Assembly: GCF_020283565.1 (NCBI RefSeq)
Contig: NC_060062.1
Coordinates: 19,688,127 to 19,752,126 of the forward strand
DNA length: 64,000 bases
Direction of reading: 5' to 3'
Source: Trifolium pratense
Lineage: Eukaryota > Streptophyta > Magnoliopsida > Fabales > Fabaceae
The notes under the pieces were generated by a model. The model saw only the letters and a list, made by a program, of their open reading frames with translations, did no database searches and had not been told where the DNA came from. Position numbers and translations under genes: made by a program. This document shows, one piece after another, positions 1 through 13,100 of this stretch (position 1 is its first letter; every line of letters begins with the position of its first letter).

Positions 1-149
1 AAAAGGCCCCTTCATTGATGAAAATTTTGTTGACAGTTTTCATAAATATAAATAAAGTGAAAATCAACTTAATTAAACTATAATTGCAGTGAAAATCAAG
101 GGGAAACGGTTTCATTGAGTCATATTATGGGAAGAGTTGCATTTGCTTT

Positions 150-1245
150 CACTACAAGAATACATCAATTTAATGGCAGATTTAAATAACACTTACCGGC
201 TGTCTAAGCCCTCAGTAAGTTATTGGCTGCCTAAGTCCCCAATAAATAAGAAAAAACTCCCACAAGATTAAAAAATAATTCTTTTTTAAAGAATGTACTC
301 CCTCCGTCCCATTTTATAATACCTTATTTGACTAAATGCATTATTCATATGTCTTGTTTTGACCATATTTTTCTAAAAGTATATAAATGTAAATAATATC
401 ATATAAAATCTTGTTTGATTTGTTTCGACGAGTATTTTCAAAATATCAAATTTCTGTGATTTTTACTAATGGATAATTAAAGATATTCAAAATCAAAGTT
501 TTGCATTAGTGTACGTGCAATAGTCAACAGATTCTTATATTTTGGGACGGAGGAAGTATTACTTAGTGGCCGCTTTGGCCGTCGGTAAAATACTCTGAAC
601 TTAGTGAGGACTTTGGCCGTCGGTAATGAGGAATTAAAAAATAATTAAAATATTATTTTTTGCTTGTAAGTGGTGATAGACAAGACAACAGCTCTCGTCT
701 CTCTCCTCTCATATGACCTCTTTGTTCCTCACCGTTCTCTCTCACCTTACTTCATCTCAATACCCTCTCACAACCAAACAACATAAAAAAATTCAACATC
801 CAACGAACACAAAGAACAAGAAGAGGAGCTTTCACCCAAACAGATGCCACACTCTGATTAATTCAATTAATCTATGTAAAGTGAAACAAGAAGAAAATTA
901 TGGGTTTGTAAAATCAATAATAGGTTTGTGAATTTGGGGGAAGATATTCAATGGAGGAATTTATTGGATCAAGATTCTGATTTTGTCCAAGAAGAACATG
1001 AAACGTGCGTTATTTCAATTTTTTATAAATAATATATAACTTATCGAGGGTTTGGCAGCCGGTAAGTTGTGTCAGACCTGTGTCATAAGTTTGCGGCCGA
1101 TTAAGCCGCCGGTAAGTGTTACCGGCGACCATTTTTTCGGCCGGTCATGGCCGTTGGTAAATTCGCCAGTTTTTCAATTTTGTACCCTTTTTTTTCCACT
1201 TTGCGGGGGCTACTAAAGTGTTTTTTTTTTCTTTTTCTTGTAGTG
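150..1245. mobile_element. Non-autonomous CACTA (En/Spm-like) transposon
   Basis: The left end reads CACTACAAGAA (from 150) and the right end reads TTCTTGTAGTG (to 1245), its exact inverse, which is the signature of CACTA elements. Subterminal GC-rich motifs of the type GGCCGTCGGTAA or TTACCGGC recur inside both ends (about 194-240, 567-627, 1048-1160), as expected for transposase-binding repeats. No transposase frame exists, so it would depend on an autonomous relative. The 3-bp flanks are ttt and att, so the target duplication is imperfect. A Stowaway element lies inside it. The short open frames here look like chance. Confidence 0.8.
298..556. mobile_element. Stowaway-type MITE (Tc1/mariner)
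   Basis: Inverted ends CTCCCTCCGTCCCATTTTAT on the left and GGGACGGAGGAAG on the right are flanked by TA on both sides. It is 259 bp, non-coding, and nested in the CACTA element, so it inserted later. Confidence 0.85.
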
Positions 1246-1677
1246 ATTGTGAAGAGATATATACCAACAATGATCATACATAGTTTGCTACTAAATTTAG
1301 TTTTTCCTGAAAAAAAATCACTATTTAAAAACATGGCTTCTAATACACAATAGTTAAAACAACAAATTCGAAATTGAAGAAATATTTCGGTAAGTCTATA
1401 TTATTTTAACAGTTAAAATAATGTGTAAACGTGTCAATTGATTTTACTTTACAGATATATTATTCTAAATTTTATCAAGATATAATTGATGTATCCAATT
1501 CACAATATGGTACAAAATTAATACTCGACGGTAATGTTGAGGTTGTCCACGACTAAAAAAAAGGTATTGTGAACTTTTTTTAGTCCCCACCAAAATCTTT
1601 CTTTCCTAGCCTTTTTATTTGCAAATCAAACAACGTAATATCCCTTCTTAGTCCTTCTTTCTCTCCACAATATTTTA

Positions 1678-1678
<1 letters not shown>

Positions 1679-1734
<56 letters not shown>
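1679..1734. repeat. (TA)n(TG)n microsatellite
   Basis: About 20 TA units run directly into about 6 TG units. The surrounding spacer, 1246-2376, is AT-rich and holds no gene that I can support; 1770-1975 contains purine-rich 'agggaccaaa'-type phrases like those in Mutator-like elements, but no clear ends. Confidence 0.9.
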
Positions 1735-2376
1735 AATAGATCGCAAGAAAATAATTAGCATTTAATTTCCAAAAAGTTAAATCGTTTCTTTTATTTAAAA
1801 TAAAAAATGGAATTATTTAACAAAAAGATCAAACGGTTCAGATTAAAACAAATTAACGGAAAAGACTAAAGTGGCAAACGGAAATATCTTTAAGGGACCA
1901 AAACGGACCTTTTTTTTTTTAAGAGACCATTGTGAAACCTAAAATGTCTTTAAGGACCATTTAACTAATTAAGCCTTTTTATTTTTATCTTTTGTATCAA
2001 ATCTTTTTTTTAGAAAAAAAATAAGCAATGTTTGTTTTAAATCTTTAAAAAAGAATTAAAAATGACGTGGCAGTCCACATTCATTCTACAAATTCCACAA
2101 AACCCCATCAGATCTCCAAGAGGAAGCCTGTGGAAGGTGGATCTGCATTGTCATGCTTGTCATTTTTGATGTGCTCCACACCCTTCTCTCTGATCTGCAA
2201 TCTATCTTGCGATTTTAACTTAGTATAGATCTAACTTTGTGTGTGGTCGTAGATATAAGAAGGGCAAAAGTGTAATTTTGTTTGTTCACATGGTCATCAA
2301 GGGCAATTTCGTCATTTCACATTATTTTTAGTGAGTCAGCAACATCCTCCAAAATCGATCCTCTATTTTAAAATAA

Positions 2377-3532
2377 TAGAGCAATGCTAGGGTCACACCC
2401 TTTAGCACACTCTTCTAACACACTCCAATCATAATTGGCCACATCATTTATTTCTTTTACACTTTAACTTGCTACCTATTCCAACTTGTTTGAGTATTTT
2501 TTTTTCAAAACTTGTTTGAGTATTATTATAAAAAAAAAAAACTTTTCATCTTTCTCTGCACTCCATCCTACCAAGTACCATCGTCTTCCCAATCCCACCC
2601 ACCATCGTCCTTCAAGATTCAACAATGGAAGAGTTTCGATCTGGGTACCCTTGTTTGCATATGGGTTTTGGTGAAGTTTGAATCTCAATTTTGCCTCTCG
2701 TCGTCCTCACCGCAAGAGAAAAAGACACGACAGTGTTGTCGCTCCCGTTCATGCAAAGCCAACCGCCGCCGTAAATTGTCGTCCCTCAAGCAACGCCGAT
2801 TGCACCTCATGTCCCGTCCATGCCGATCGAACATTATAACCCCTTCACTGTTCTTCTCTTCCAAACAAATTAAAGGGGATTTGGGTTATGCCTCTCAAAA
2901 ATTGAAACAAACCCCGTTTAATTGTACAAACCCATGTTTATCCCACTTGTTCAATCTGTTGGCTATGGTTTTGATTGAGAATTTGATGGGTAGTGGTAGT
3001 GGGGAAGACGATGATAAAGGGTCAACAATCGTAAAATAAAGGCTTAACTACACATTTGGTCCCTTATGTTTATTTTAGGTTTCAATTTGGTCCCTTACGT
3101 TTAAAAAGTATCAATTTGGTCCCTTACGTTTATTTTAGGTTTCAAGTTAGTCATTTCCGTTAGTTTTGTCACTAACACCGTTTGAACAGTACATGTGTCA
3201 GCGTATACAAGTGCCACGTGTTTGTCCACATATGCAAATTGACTGCCACATGTGACAAAATTGACGGAAATGACTAACTTGAAACCTAAAATAAACGTAA
3301 GGGACCAAATTGATACTTTTTAAACGTAAGAGATCAAATTAAAACGTAAAATAAACGTAAGAGACCAAACGTCTAGTTAAGCCTAAAATAAAATTAGAAG
3401 AAAAATAAAATAAGTCTGTAACCTGTTTAACCGGTTAACATGTAAGGCATTGAAAAAAATAAATGATGTGGACCAATCAAGAAGAGTGTGTCAATTGGAG
3501 TGTGTCTAAGGGTGTGTCGTTAGCACTGCTCT
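2377..3532. mobile_element. Inverted-repeat DNA transposon (Mutator- or hAT-like), non-autonomous
   Basis: Long imperfect inverted ends: AGAGCAATGCTAGGGTCACA on the left, and the complement of AGAGCAGTGCTAACGACACA on the right, continuing inwards through cacactccaat and the atgatgtgg region. The flanking sequence TTAAAATAA occurs on both sides (2368-2376 and 3533-3541). If the left end begins one base later this becomes an 8-bp duplication, so Mutator (9 bp) and hAT (8 bp) are both possible. Without the inner insertion it is about 0.8 kb. The 175-codon open frame at 2512-3039 inside it matches no family I recognise and may be a captured fragment or chance. Confidence 0.75.
3041..3383. mobile_element. 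Mutator-like MITE nested in the previous element
   Basis: Inverted ends GGCTTAACTACACATTTGGT and the complement of GGCTTAACTAGACGTTTGGT, with internal arm repeats of the 'ggtcccttacgttta' type. The 9-bp sequence TAAAATAAA is repeated exactly at 3032-3040 and 3384-3392, the target duplication length of Mutator-like elements. It is 343 bp and non-coding. Confidence 0.88.
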
Positions 3533-3592
3533 TTAAAATAACATAAATATTTTGGTCCCTCTATAATTTAGGAGGCTGTGATTAAGTATTTA

Positions 3593-3967
3593 CGACCTCC
3601 GTCCCAGAATACAAGAGCTACTTTGATTAAGGAGGGTGTATTAGATTGAGATTTTATGAGACAATTTTGGCAACAAAAAGTCTTAATGATTTTATGAGAT
3701 TTTGTTAGACTATATTGATTTTGTGAGATTTTAAAGATTTTTTTTACAAGACTTTTTTACAATCATAATTCATTTACCTTGCTTTCACCATATCTTTTTA
3801 ATAATATATAGATATAAATATTAACATATATGTTTGATTTGTTTTGATAAGTATTTTCAAAATATCAAGTTTTTATTATTTTTACTAATAGATAATTAAA
3901 TATATTAGTGATTAAAATTATGCATTGCATTACTCAAATGAACTGTTATATTTTGGGACAGAGAGAG
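3593..3967. mobile_element. Diverged Stowaway-like MITE upstream of NRPA1
   Basis: Ends cgacctccgtcccagaatac and tattttgggacagagagag are inverted copies flanked by TA. At 375 bp it is diverged from the copy at 298-556 but shares the internal phrases 'gataagtattttcaaaatatcaa' in part. Its right end is only about 230 bp upstream of the NRPA1 start codon. Confidence 0.75.
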
Positions 3968-4068
3968 TATTATTTATTGTGTAAGAAAAAAAAAATTATT
4001 ATTTATTTATTTATTTTTTAAAGTGATTCCTTGGAGCAGTAGCAACACCCACCCATTCTTAAACCTTA

Positions 4069-4076
4069 AAACCCTA
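4069..4076 (+). promoter_or_regulatory. telo-box motif AAACCCTA in the NRPA1 promoter/5' leader
   Basis: AAACCCTA lies about 118 bp upstream of the NRPA1 start codon. In plants this motif is enriched in promoters of ribosomal-protein and ribosome-biogenesis genes, which suits a polymerase I subunit. The motif is short and could occur by chance. Confidence 0.45.
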
Positions 4077-4193
4077 CTATGCGCCGTGAAGGAAACAAAG
4101 CAATAACTCCGCCACTGTCATCTCTATACACTCGTCTTCCTCTTTCATTCTACAGTCAAGCTTTTCTGGAATCTCTCTCTTAGCACCACCATA

Positions 4194-7100
4194 ATGGCTC
4201 ACGCCTCTACTTCTGAGGTATTATTATATTATCCATAAACTCACTCAACCCTCTCTCTTCATCATCTTCGTCTTTAATTAATTTTTATTTTGTTTATCAT
4301 GTGTTCGCAGGGCGCAACCAATTCCGTGAAATCTGTTACCTTCAGTTTCATAACCAACGAAGAGTTAATCAAGACTAGTAGCATCAAGATAACCAATCCC
4401 ATTCTCTGCAATACCCTAGGTGAACCTGTTCCCGGTGGATTATATGATCCTGCTTTAGGTCCTTTATTGGATAATTTATCTATGTATGTTTCTTAATTCA
4501 ATTAGGCTTTTTGTTTTTTGATTTTGATTTTGTAGTATTCATGATGATTTGTAAGTTGTTGTTATATTGCAGTTGTGTAACATGTGGTTTGTCTAAGGCT
4601 AATTGCTCCGGCCATTTTGGTCATATTGAGCTCGTTAACCCTATCTACAACCCTATGATGTTCCCTTTTCTTGGAGATATTATAAACTTAACGTGTTTCT
4701 CTTGCCATCATTTTAAGGCTAGTAGAAATGAGGTAAATATTTTATGAATTGCTTCTTTGTTTTTGTGCTTTCGGTAATGTACATGTGTATTTATTTATTG
4801 ACTGTTGTTGTTAATGTGGTCTTGTGATGGATGATTCAAGGTGGAAAAGCGGGCCACCCAGTTGGAGCTCATTCTGAAAGGGAATATTAGCAAGTCCAGA
4901 AGTTTGAATGAAATTAAACTAGATGATCATGAACCCGTGGATTCAGCTGATGATGATGATGAAGGCCAATGTAGTAGTGCTGAGAAACCGGGAGGAAATT
5001 GGTCCTCCCTTCAATTTTCCGAGGCAATGTCTGTTATAAAGGAGTTTATGAAGACCAAATACAAGAAGTGTCTAAATTGTGGAAACTACAGTCCTAAAAT
5101 TACTAAACCAAATTTTGGATGGTTTCACGTGGTAAAATATTTGCTTCTTTTCTTGCTTGATTTTATTTTTCAGAAATTATAATCTCTTAAAAGATCTTAG
5201 GTATATTATCCAGTTTTTGCTAGGTTTCATTGTAGCATGCTTTCAACTCATCATGTTCTTTTTTCTATGAATTGTTTCAATTTAAGCAATCTGAAATTCT
5301 TCCTTCTCTATAGACTTAGCAAAACTTCTCTTATCTCATCTCTCAAGCAAGTTTTTGGCTTCCATTCTCCATCTCATTGGGTGGTGTCACACTACCCAAC
5401 CAATATTTTTTCCTTTTTTTTTTTTTTTCTTTTCTTTTTCCATCCATCATGTCGATAAAACTGCACGGCGGCCGGCATAGCCCTGCCATACAAAACAGCC
5501 ACATCACTACTATTTTATAGCTGTCTGTCAAAATTCCGCCACCTGCCATGACCAATTTTTGACAATACTGTATGTGCTTCATTTCATTCTCAACATTCTG
5601 TATGAATGGGATACCACATTTTTTTATTGTTTCTTTTATTTGTTTTCTCTCTTTTCCTGGTTTGATTTGTTACAAGCTGCCTGTTTTGTTAATTTCTCAT
5701 TCTCAACAGTTCATAATTTGGTCCATACTTTGATTCTTTTGTGATTGCCGCTTTATTTGAATTATACAGTGAACAGAACATAAACATAATGATCCTTTCT
5801 TGTTTAATTAAATTCTGTTTCTGTTTGATACCTTAATGCGCATGCTGTTCCAAACCCAGGAATAAACATATTTTAATCACTTCTCTCTATGCATGTGTGT
5901 GGCATTACAATTATATCAAATCTGCACCAATATTCTATTTCTTTGTGAAAAAAGTTGTTCAAGTTTGTCAACTGCGATTATTTTGAAAAATTATTGGTTT
6001 TGACTATGAGAAGCTTGAAACTCGAATGCTGTTAAGTTCTTAAATTTATTGTTGGTATTGCATATTTGCAAGAAGTGTTCATGCTTTCTACCAAAAGATA
6101 CAGTTGCATGTCCATAGTTTCAAGCTTGTAGGCATTTCTTGCAGCATTGTCTAATTCCTGTTTTTTTTTTCCTTCCACTTCTCTATATTTGGTATCTGGT
6201 TGGTGGCTCTAGAAAGCTCTCAAAGCTTCTCAAGTCAGATCAAATATTATTACAGGCAATGACGCATCCTTGGCAAGTGAAACAATCAATGATGATATAT
6301 CTTTAGGAAATAGAGATTGTACAGAGGAAGAGGATATTGCCTCTGGTGGTACTGCAACTAGTAATGCAGAAAAGCATAATAGAAAAAAGCTAATATTGTT
6401 TCAGCAAACTTCACTTGCTGGGTCTTTGCTACCCTCCCAGGTTAGTTTCTTGTAAATATTGGATTAATGACCACATGTATAACTCCTTTGCATTTCAAGT
6501 TAATGTACATAGATCATTTCATTTAATTCTTTAGTCAAATTATAGGTTAAGCAAATTCTAGAGTTTTTGTGGGAAAATGAAGCTCGGCTGTGCTCGCATA
6601 TCAGTGACATCCAAGATCAAGGTTTTGGAAAGAAAGCTGGTCATTCAATGTTCTTTCTGGAAAACATTTTCGTTCCACCAATCAGATTCCGTCCCCCATT
6701 GAGAGCAGGTGATAAAGTAAGTACTTTTTCTTACCTTGTTGCACAAGGGAAAAAATGCATGCAGATGATCTCTTTCTTTATAAAGCTCATGATTTATTGT
6801 ATTTTTGTAGTTATCGTTATTATTTATTGTTCTTTCCTTTCCCTTTTTTTTCCCTCAGCTATTGAAAATGCGCTGTATTCTGTTAGAACTGTTACAGAAT
6901 ATGGATTATTGGTGTTTGTATTCATTGCATAAAATATTAATATATAAGGACATTGTTATTTAGCAATAATAACTTTTAGACTTGTATTGTACCATGTAAA
7001 GATTATTTCTGTCTACTGATATTTCGTAATTTTAGTATATGTAGTAGTGTGGTAGTTTTTTTATGATCGTCGTGAGCTATACTATGAATTACAAATTAGA

Positions 7101-10100
7101 AATGACGAATTTAGAGCATTTCAGAGCTTAGGGAATTTCATTGTTTTGTATTCCCTATTTACTTTTTTAGTATATATCATCTAATCAATCTGGTAGGCAG
7201 TGTCTTTTCCTCTCCTAATTGATCCTTCCACATTACTCCTAAGTTATTATGCAGAAGACTAGTGGAGTTGGTTGACCTTGGAAAAATATAGTATGCATGT
7301 TTATGTTTTGTTGCCAACAAGTGAGATGTTTTGTTGACACATTTAGTCTTATGGGTGTGTGATAGGGGCTTGGGTATTATGGGGTGCACAAGTTCCACAT
7401 CAAGTAGTATGGAATGCTCAATAGAGTATTTAAGTGGCTTGGTCCTTCCTAGGGATAGCAAAATAATCCGCACACAAAGATAAGTTCATCTATGGGCACA
7501 GGGTGGATAGCATAGCGGTACATGTGGGTAAAATGGGCATTTCTTGTATTTGTTAGGTACTGGTGGCAGGTTCGGGGGTTAAGGTACCAACACCCTATTG
7601 ATTTTTAGAAAAAAATTATTCTAATATTTCATTAGTGACTTAATTGTCAAAATGTGGTATGTTATTATTATGATGATGTATTTTTATATTCTGCAGTAAT
7701 ATTTGTGAACAAACATTTTTTAATTATTATGTAGTAATTATTATTATTGGCACGAAGAGCTATTCATATGTATATAATTTTGTATAAATTGGAGGTGGCT
7801 AGGATTTTCAAGGTGGCCGTAATTGAGGCGGCTAGAGGCGGATTTTAATTAAGAAAACTTTCTCTCACCCCCTTACATCTAGGGATACACACCTGGAGTG
7901 TAGACAAATTAAATTTTGATGACCTAATTAAGGTGGCTTTCTGACATCCCCTCATGCCTAGGGCTACACACTGGGATGAGAAGCTCTGATACCTCAAAAG
8001 AATTTGGGTTTAGGGGTTAATTTATCTTACAATGATGACTCATATCACTAGGACTGCCTAAGCCTTATTAGCATTACATAAGGCATATCTGTAAACATTT
8101 TAGGACTAAACCCATCCCCTCACCCCTAGCACAATGAAGGCGGAGCTCGAAGTTGTTGCAACTTGCAATTGAGTTATAGCCAGGGGTAGACCACAATTAA
8201 GACGACTTTATTTTTATTGCATAATAAATGGACTGATGACTGATCCATGGTGGACCATATGATGGGTTTTGTCATTATTTCATCCCACACATGCTTAATT
8301 ACTTGTTCAATGTCTTTTTTAGGTGGCGGATCATCCTCAAACTGTTTTGTTGAATAAGGTTTTAGAGTCCAACATATCCTTGGGAGATGCCCATCGAAAC
8401 AAGTCAGCTGCATCAATTGTTCTAGATCGGTGGAGGGGTCTTCAGGAATCTGTAAACCTTCTATTTAACAACAAAACTGCTAAAAGTGAGAGTTTTCATT
8501 TGGTATCGTTCTGTTTAATTTTTTTGGAATAGAAATGTAGAGCTGGATGTATTTCTGTTGGCTTGTAGTTGGTTGATAGTAAAAGAGCAAATATACCAAA
8601 TGAAAGTATAGATGATTTTATACATAATGTTTGCAAAAAGACCTCTCTTTCTTTTTTAATAAAAGAATAAATATTAATATTATAATGAACGAGTAAAAAT
8701 TAATTACAAAAAGTAAAATGCAAAGTAGTTGTCAAAGAAACCAGAAGTCAGTAGCATATTTTTGAAAACTAAAGTTCAATTCCATAAGATGAGCCTGTGG
8801 ATCACCATATAAGCATATTATTTTGTAGCTATTTAAGATTTCTTGCTAAATAGTTCTTACCTAAATAGAATTATTGTTTATTTTTTTCTTGGCCCTAGGC
8901 CAAAAAGATGTGGCTGCTGGAATATGTCAGTTGCTGGAAAAGAAGGAGGGCATCTTTCGCCAGAAAATGATGGGAAAAAGAGTTAATTTTGCATGCCGCT
9001 CTGTCATTTCACCAGATCCTTATTTAGCAGTCAATGAAATTGGGATTCCTCCATATTTTGCTCTAAGGTTAACATATCCTGAGGTCAGAGTTGTAACTAC
9101 ATATTTGTCAATATGCATATCTTTTATTTTGTGTGTCTGTTATGTTGTTAATATCGGATAGCTGCACGATGTGGCTACCCCTAATAAAGATGGGATAGTG
9201 GTAGAGCACGTAGCACAATAGTTGTTATTGCAAAGAGTAGTAGAAGGAAAAGAGGGGGAGAAGTAAGATCGGACCCATACTACTAGATGTGGGATTTGGA
9301 CACTTCATAATATGCAAATCCCGATCAGTGTGGGTAGAGAGATGGTCATTTGTAATATTTTTTTACACCGATAAGCGTCAAATTAAATTATATATGTAAT
9401 TTTATTCGTTCGCCTTTTCAGTATAGAACTTTTTTGTCCATCTACTCGATGCGGGATTTGGACACTACATAATATACAAATCTTAATTATTGTTAGGATC
9501 CTTTCTTAGTTATACGATAGAATTCCCTAAACTGGACAAAATTGAATAATTAAAAGAATAATTCTAGCTAGAATAAAGCTTGATCAATAGAATTGTGATA
9601 AAGGAGAATTTTGAGTACCTATTGGTATTACCTAAGCGAATCGAAATGTTAGGAGTGAACAAGATGATAACCTTGCACACAAGAGCCAATGATGCCCCAA
9701 AGGAGCACTCTCCTTTCACACTAGAGCATTCTCTAGTTCACAACATTCACAAAATGATTTCCTTCTCTTCTCTAAGCAAAGCTACTCCTATTTTTAATCC
9801 ATGGGGCCACCAAAAACAGAAGGTTAACAAGCTTTACAAACAAACAGAAGATTAACAAGCTTAACAAACAAAAACTAATAACCAACTTAACTACTTACTG
9901 CCAATTTTCCCATTTACAAGCTTAACAAACAATAACTAATAACTTTCATCATTTTTGAAGGGATGAATATTAGCCGACAGATGCCAGCATCAAACAAAAT
10001 TGAACAATACTCTGTGTTGGACTCATTAATTAAAGAACTAATTCAAGAATTGGCTGCTGTTGGCAGCTCTGTAAACGCCCTACTTCTTGGTCATAGTCCC

Positions 10101-13100
10101 AGATAATAACATCAAAGTCGACTCAATCCAATAGGGTAACCGTGTGACCCATTATGTGGAATGCCCCGTCCTCTTTCCTAGTCAGAACTAGTTCTCTTGG
10201 CAGTGGGTGCTCTAAATCATAATCAGCCGGGAAAACAAGAATTTTGTCGCTGTTATTAATCCCGTCATCCAAGAAATTGAATTCGACCGCTCTGGTGGTG
10301 GTGCGATGGTGCATTTACTGATATGAACTATTGCATCTGTTGTCAGAAAATTCTGACCCAACAGTATCGGGTCGTGCATTTAATTATTTGTGAGATCCCA
10401 TTTGGACAATGGTCGTCATCTCGTTTTGTCCTTGTTGTTCCTCTTGCGACCGACTTGCATTGAACGACCAATTGGCTTCTTTTGCTGTCTTGGCTTCTTC
10501 AAGGAGGACCTTCCCCAATTCTTGCTGTGTTTTTTTTATCAGTTTCTGCCTTCAGCTTCAAAGGTTCTTGGTCTTTGCTGCTCAACGCCTCAATTTCAGA
10601 TTTGATTTGCCTCTCTGTCATCAGCACCTTGTCTTCTGAAATCCTTTCTTTTTATTATCTTGTTTCTGGCCCTTCAAACCTCAATCTTCACATTTGTTTT
10701 ATGTTTCTCCACCCTGCTCTGCAACTGATTTCATGTTCACAGAGCCTTCTTTATCTACTGCAGGCTTGATCTTGCCTGTCAATTGAAGTAGGAAGTCCTT
10801 AATTTCAGTTAGTGTATGTATTATTTCTGTCATCTTGGCTGACTGTTTGTCAGCCACTCAATTTCCAAGGCGTCAAATCAATTTTTTGGATTCTTTCTCT
10901 CATCATTCTACACTAATATGCATCTAATTACTTTATTTACAAGGCGTCATATTTTCCCATGGTACAGCCTGTATAAGTTAAAGAAGATAAAAAAAAGGAA
11001 ACTAAATTCAAGCATTCTTATTCATTGGTTTAATAATCTGCACACTGCAGCCAAATTTTGGCCTTGTTATACTTCTTGAGCATTAACAACATATACTGAG
11101 ATATAACTCTATAATGAAGTGAAAACTATGTGTAATGTAGTAAATTTAACATGTTGACAACAATAGTATAATTGTTTGTTGGACTTTGCATGGAACGGAA
11201 TTTTATTAGGTTTGGTATAACACATAAGAGACTGCTTTGTATGATATTTTGTTTCCTCCCATTGGTTTTTTTAATATATTGCAGAGAGTGACTCCTTGGA
11301 ATGTAGTTAAGTTGAGGGATGCTGTCCTAAATGGTTCTGAAACCCATCCGGGTGCCACACTCTATGCTGATAAATCATCAACAATTGTGCTTAATAAAGA
11401 AAAGGGGGGAAAGAGGGACAGCCGTATTCATACAGCAAGGAGATTACAATCCACAAGGGGGGTTATTATGCATCACGGGAAGATACATGACCAGGAATTT
11501 GAAGGAAAAATTGTGTATCGTCACTTGAAGGATGGTGATGTAGTTCTTGTCAATCGACAGGTAATGCATTATCTATTTCGTTTGATATGTTTTAATAATA
11601 TAATCAATACAACAATAGAATGCTGGAACTATGCTGATTGCATGTTCACATATGCGTGTGATCGTGCTCTCAAACACACACATCATGCATATATGCATTT
11701 CAGTTTGAGTGTTTCAGTTTGAGTTAAAATCCTGTTTTTCTTTAAGTTGGGCAACGCTTATTCTGATGTCATATCTTGGTACTGTACACCACTTTGAATA
11801 CAAAGCCGTTTTCTGAAGACTATGTTGCTAACTGTGTGATATAAACTTGAGCATTAGTATCTTATGGTTTGAATTGGTCTTTGCATTCTGTTGCAGCCAA
11901 CACTTCACAAACCTAGCATAATGGCACATGTGGTGCGTGTTCTGAAGGGGGAGAAAACTGTACGCATGCATTATGCAAACTGCAGGTAGCATTTATTCAT
12001 TTCTTTGAGCTTGGTTAGATTGCAGTATAAGTATGTAATTGATATACTTATTAATACATTAGACTAATATGCTCATATGAATAATATCTTTGCTTAATAT
12101 GGTTGCTGAAGTCCATTACTTTATATTTGTCTTCATGATCCCAGTACATACAATGCTGATTTTGACGGTGATGAGATTAATGTTCATTTTCCACAAGATG
12201 AAATTTCACGTGCTGAAGCTTACAATATTGTAAATGCCAACAACCAATATATGAAGCCTACAAGTGGTGAACCACTCAGAGCCCTGATTCAGGTATTTGC
12301 ATACATTTGGTCAAGTCTCAAGTATACGCATGGGGGGCTGAGAGGTTTTTTTTCCCACATCTCAAGTATACACATGGCCAGTAGATCACAAGCAAACAAA
12401 TCTAGTATCAGGCCTCATCTATTTGCATATGTAGTTGTTGAGCTTTATCTATATATAGCAGAGGTAGCCCATGCAGCATGTGGCAAGAGCAAAAATAAAT
12501 CGACGGAGAGAACACAAACACAAGAAAGTGACACTTATGTGGGAAAACAATGAGTGTGCGAATTGGCTAATAAAAATAGAATTTTCTTATTATATAGATG
12601 ATTTTGTTGGGTGAGTTTCTAAAGTTTATTTTTCCCATTTCAAATGAATTTTCCAGGATCATATTGTAAGTGCTGCTCTTCTCACAAAAAAAGATACCTT
12701 TTTGAGCTGTGAACAGTTCAATCAACTTCTCTACAGTTCTGGTGTATCAATGACTGGAACGGGCACTTTCACTTGCAAACCAGGACAGAAAATTTCCATG
12801 TCAAACTCTGAGAGTGAAATGTTTCTGTTTCCTCCAGCAATATTCAAGCCAGAGCCATTGTGGACAGGGAAACAGGTTACTTTACATTTTCACACTTCAG
12901 AAGTTATAAAAGATTATTATCTAAGGGGATATTTGTTTTTAGTCTAGGAATCACTTTCCCAGGATTACATGGGTAAGGAGTGAGTATAACCATGTTTGTT
13001 ATAAGGTTGGAAAAAAATTATTTCTTGGTATAAAGGTTTCTAGGAATGGGATAACTCCAAATATTTCCATGGATTTATTTCCAATTTAGAAGGTGGGAAA

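Noticed and set aside
713..931. 72-codon frame inside the CACTA element
   Set aside because: Low-complexity composition, no domain, and within a non-autonomous transposon.
10390..10769. Three overlapping plus-strand frames in NRPA1 intron 8
   Set aside because: The meaningful-looking signal there is on the minus strand and full of stops. The plus frames are hydrophobic shadows.
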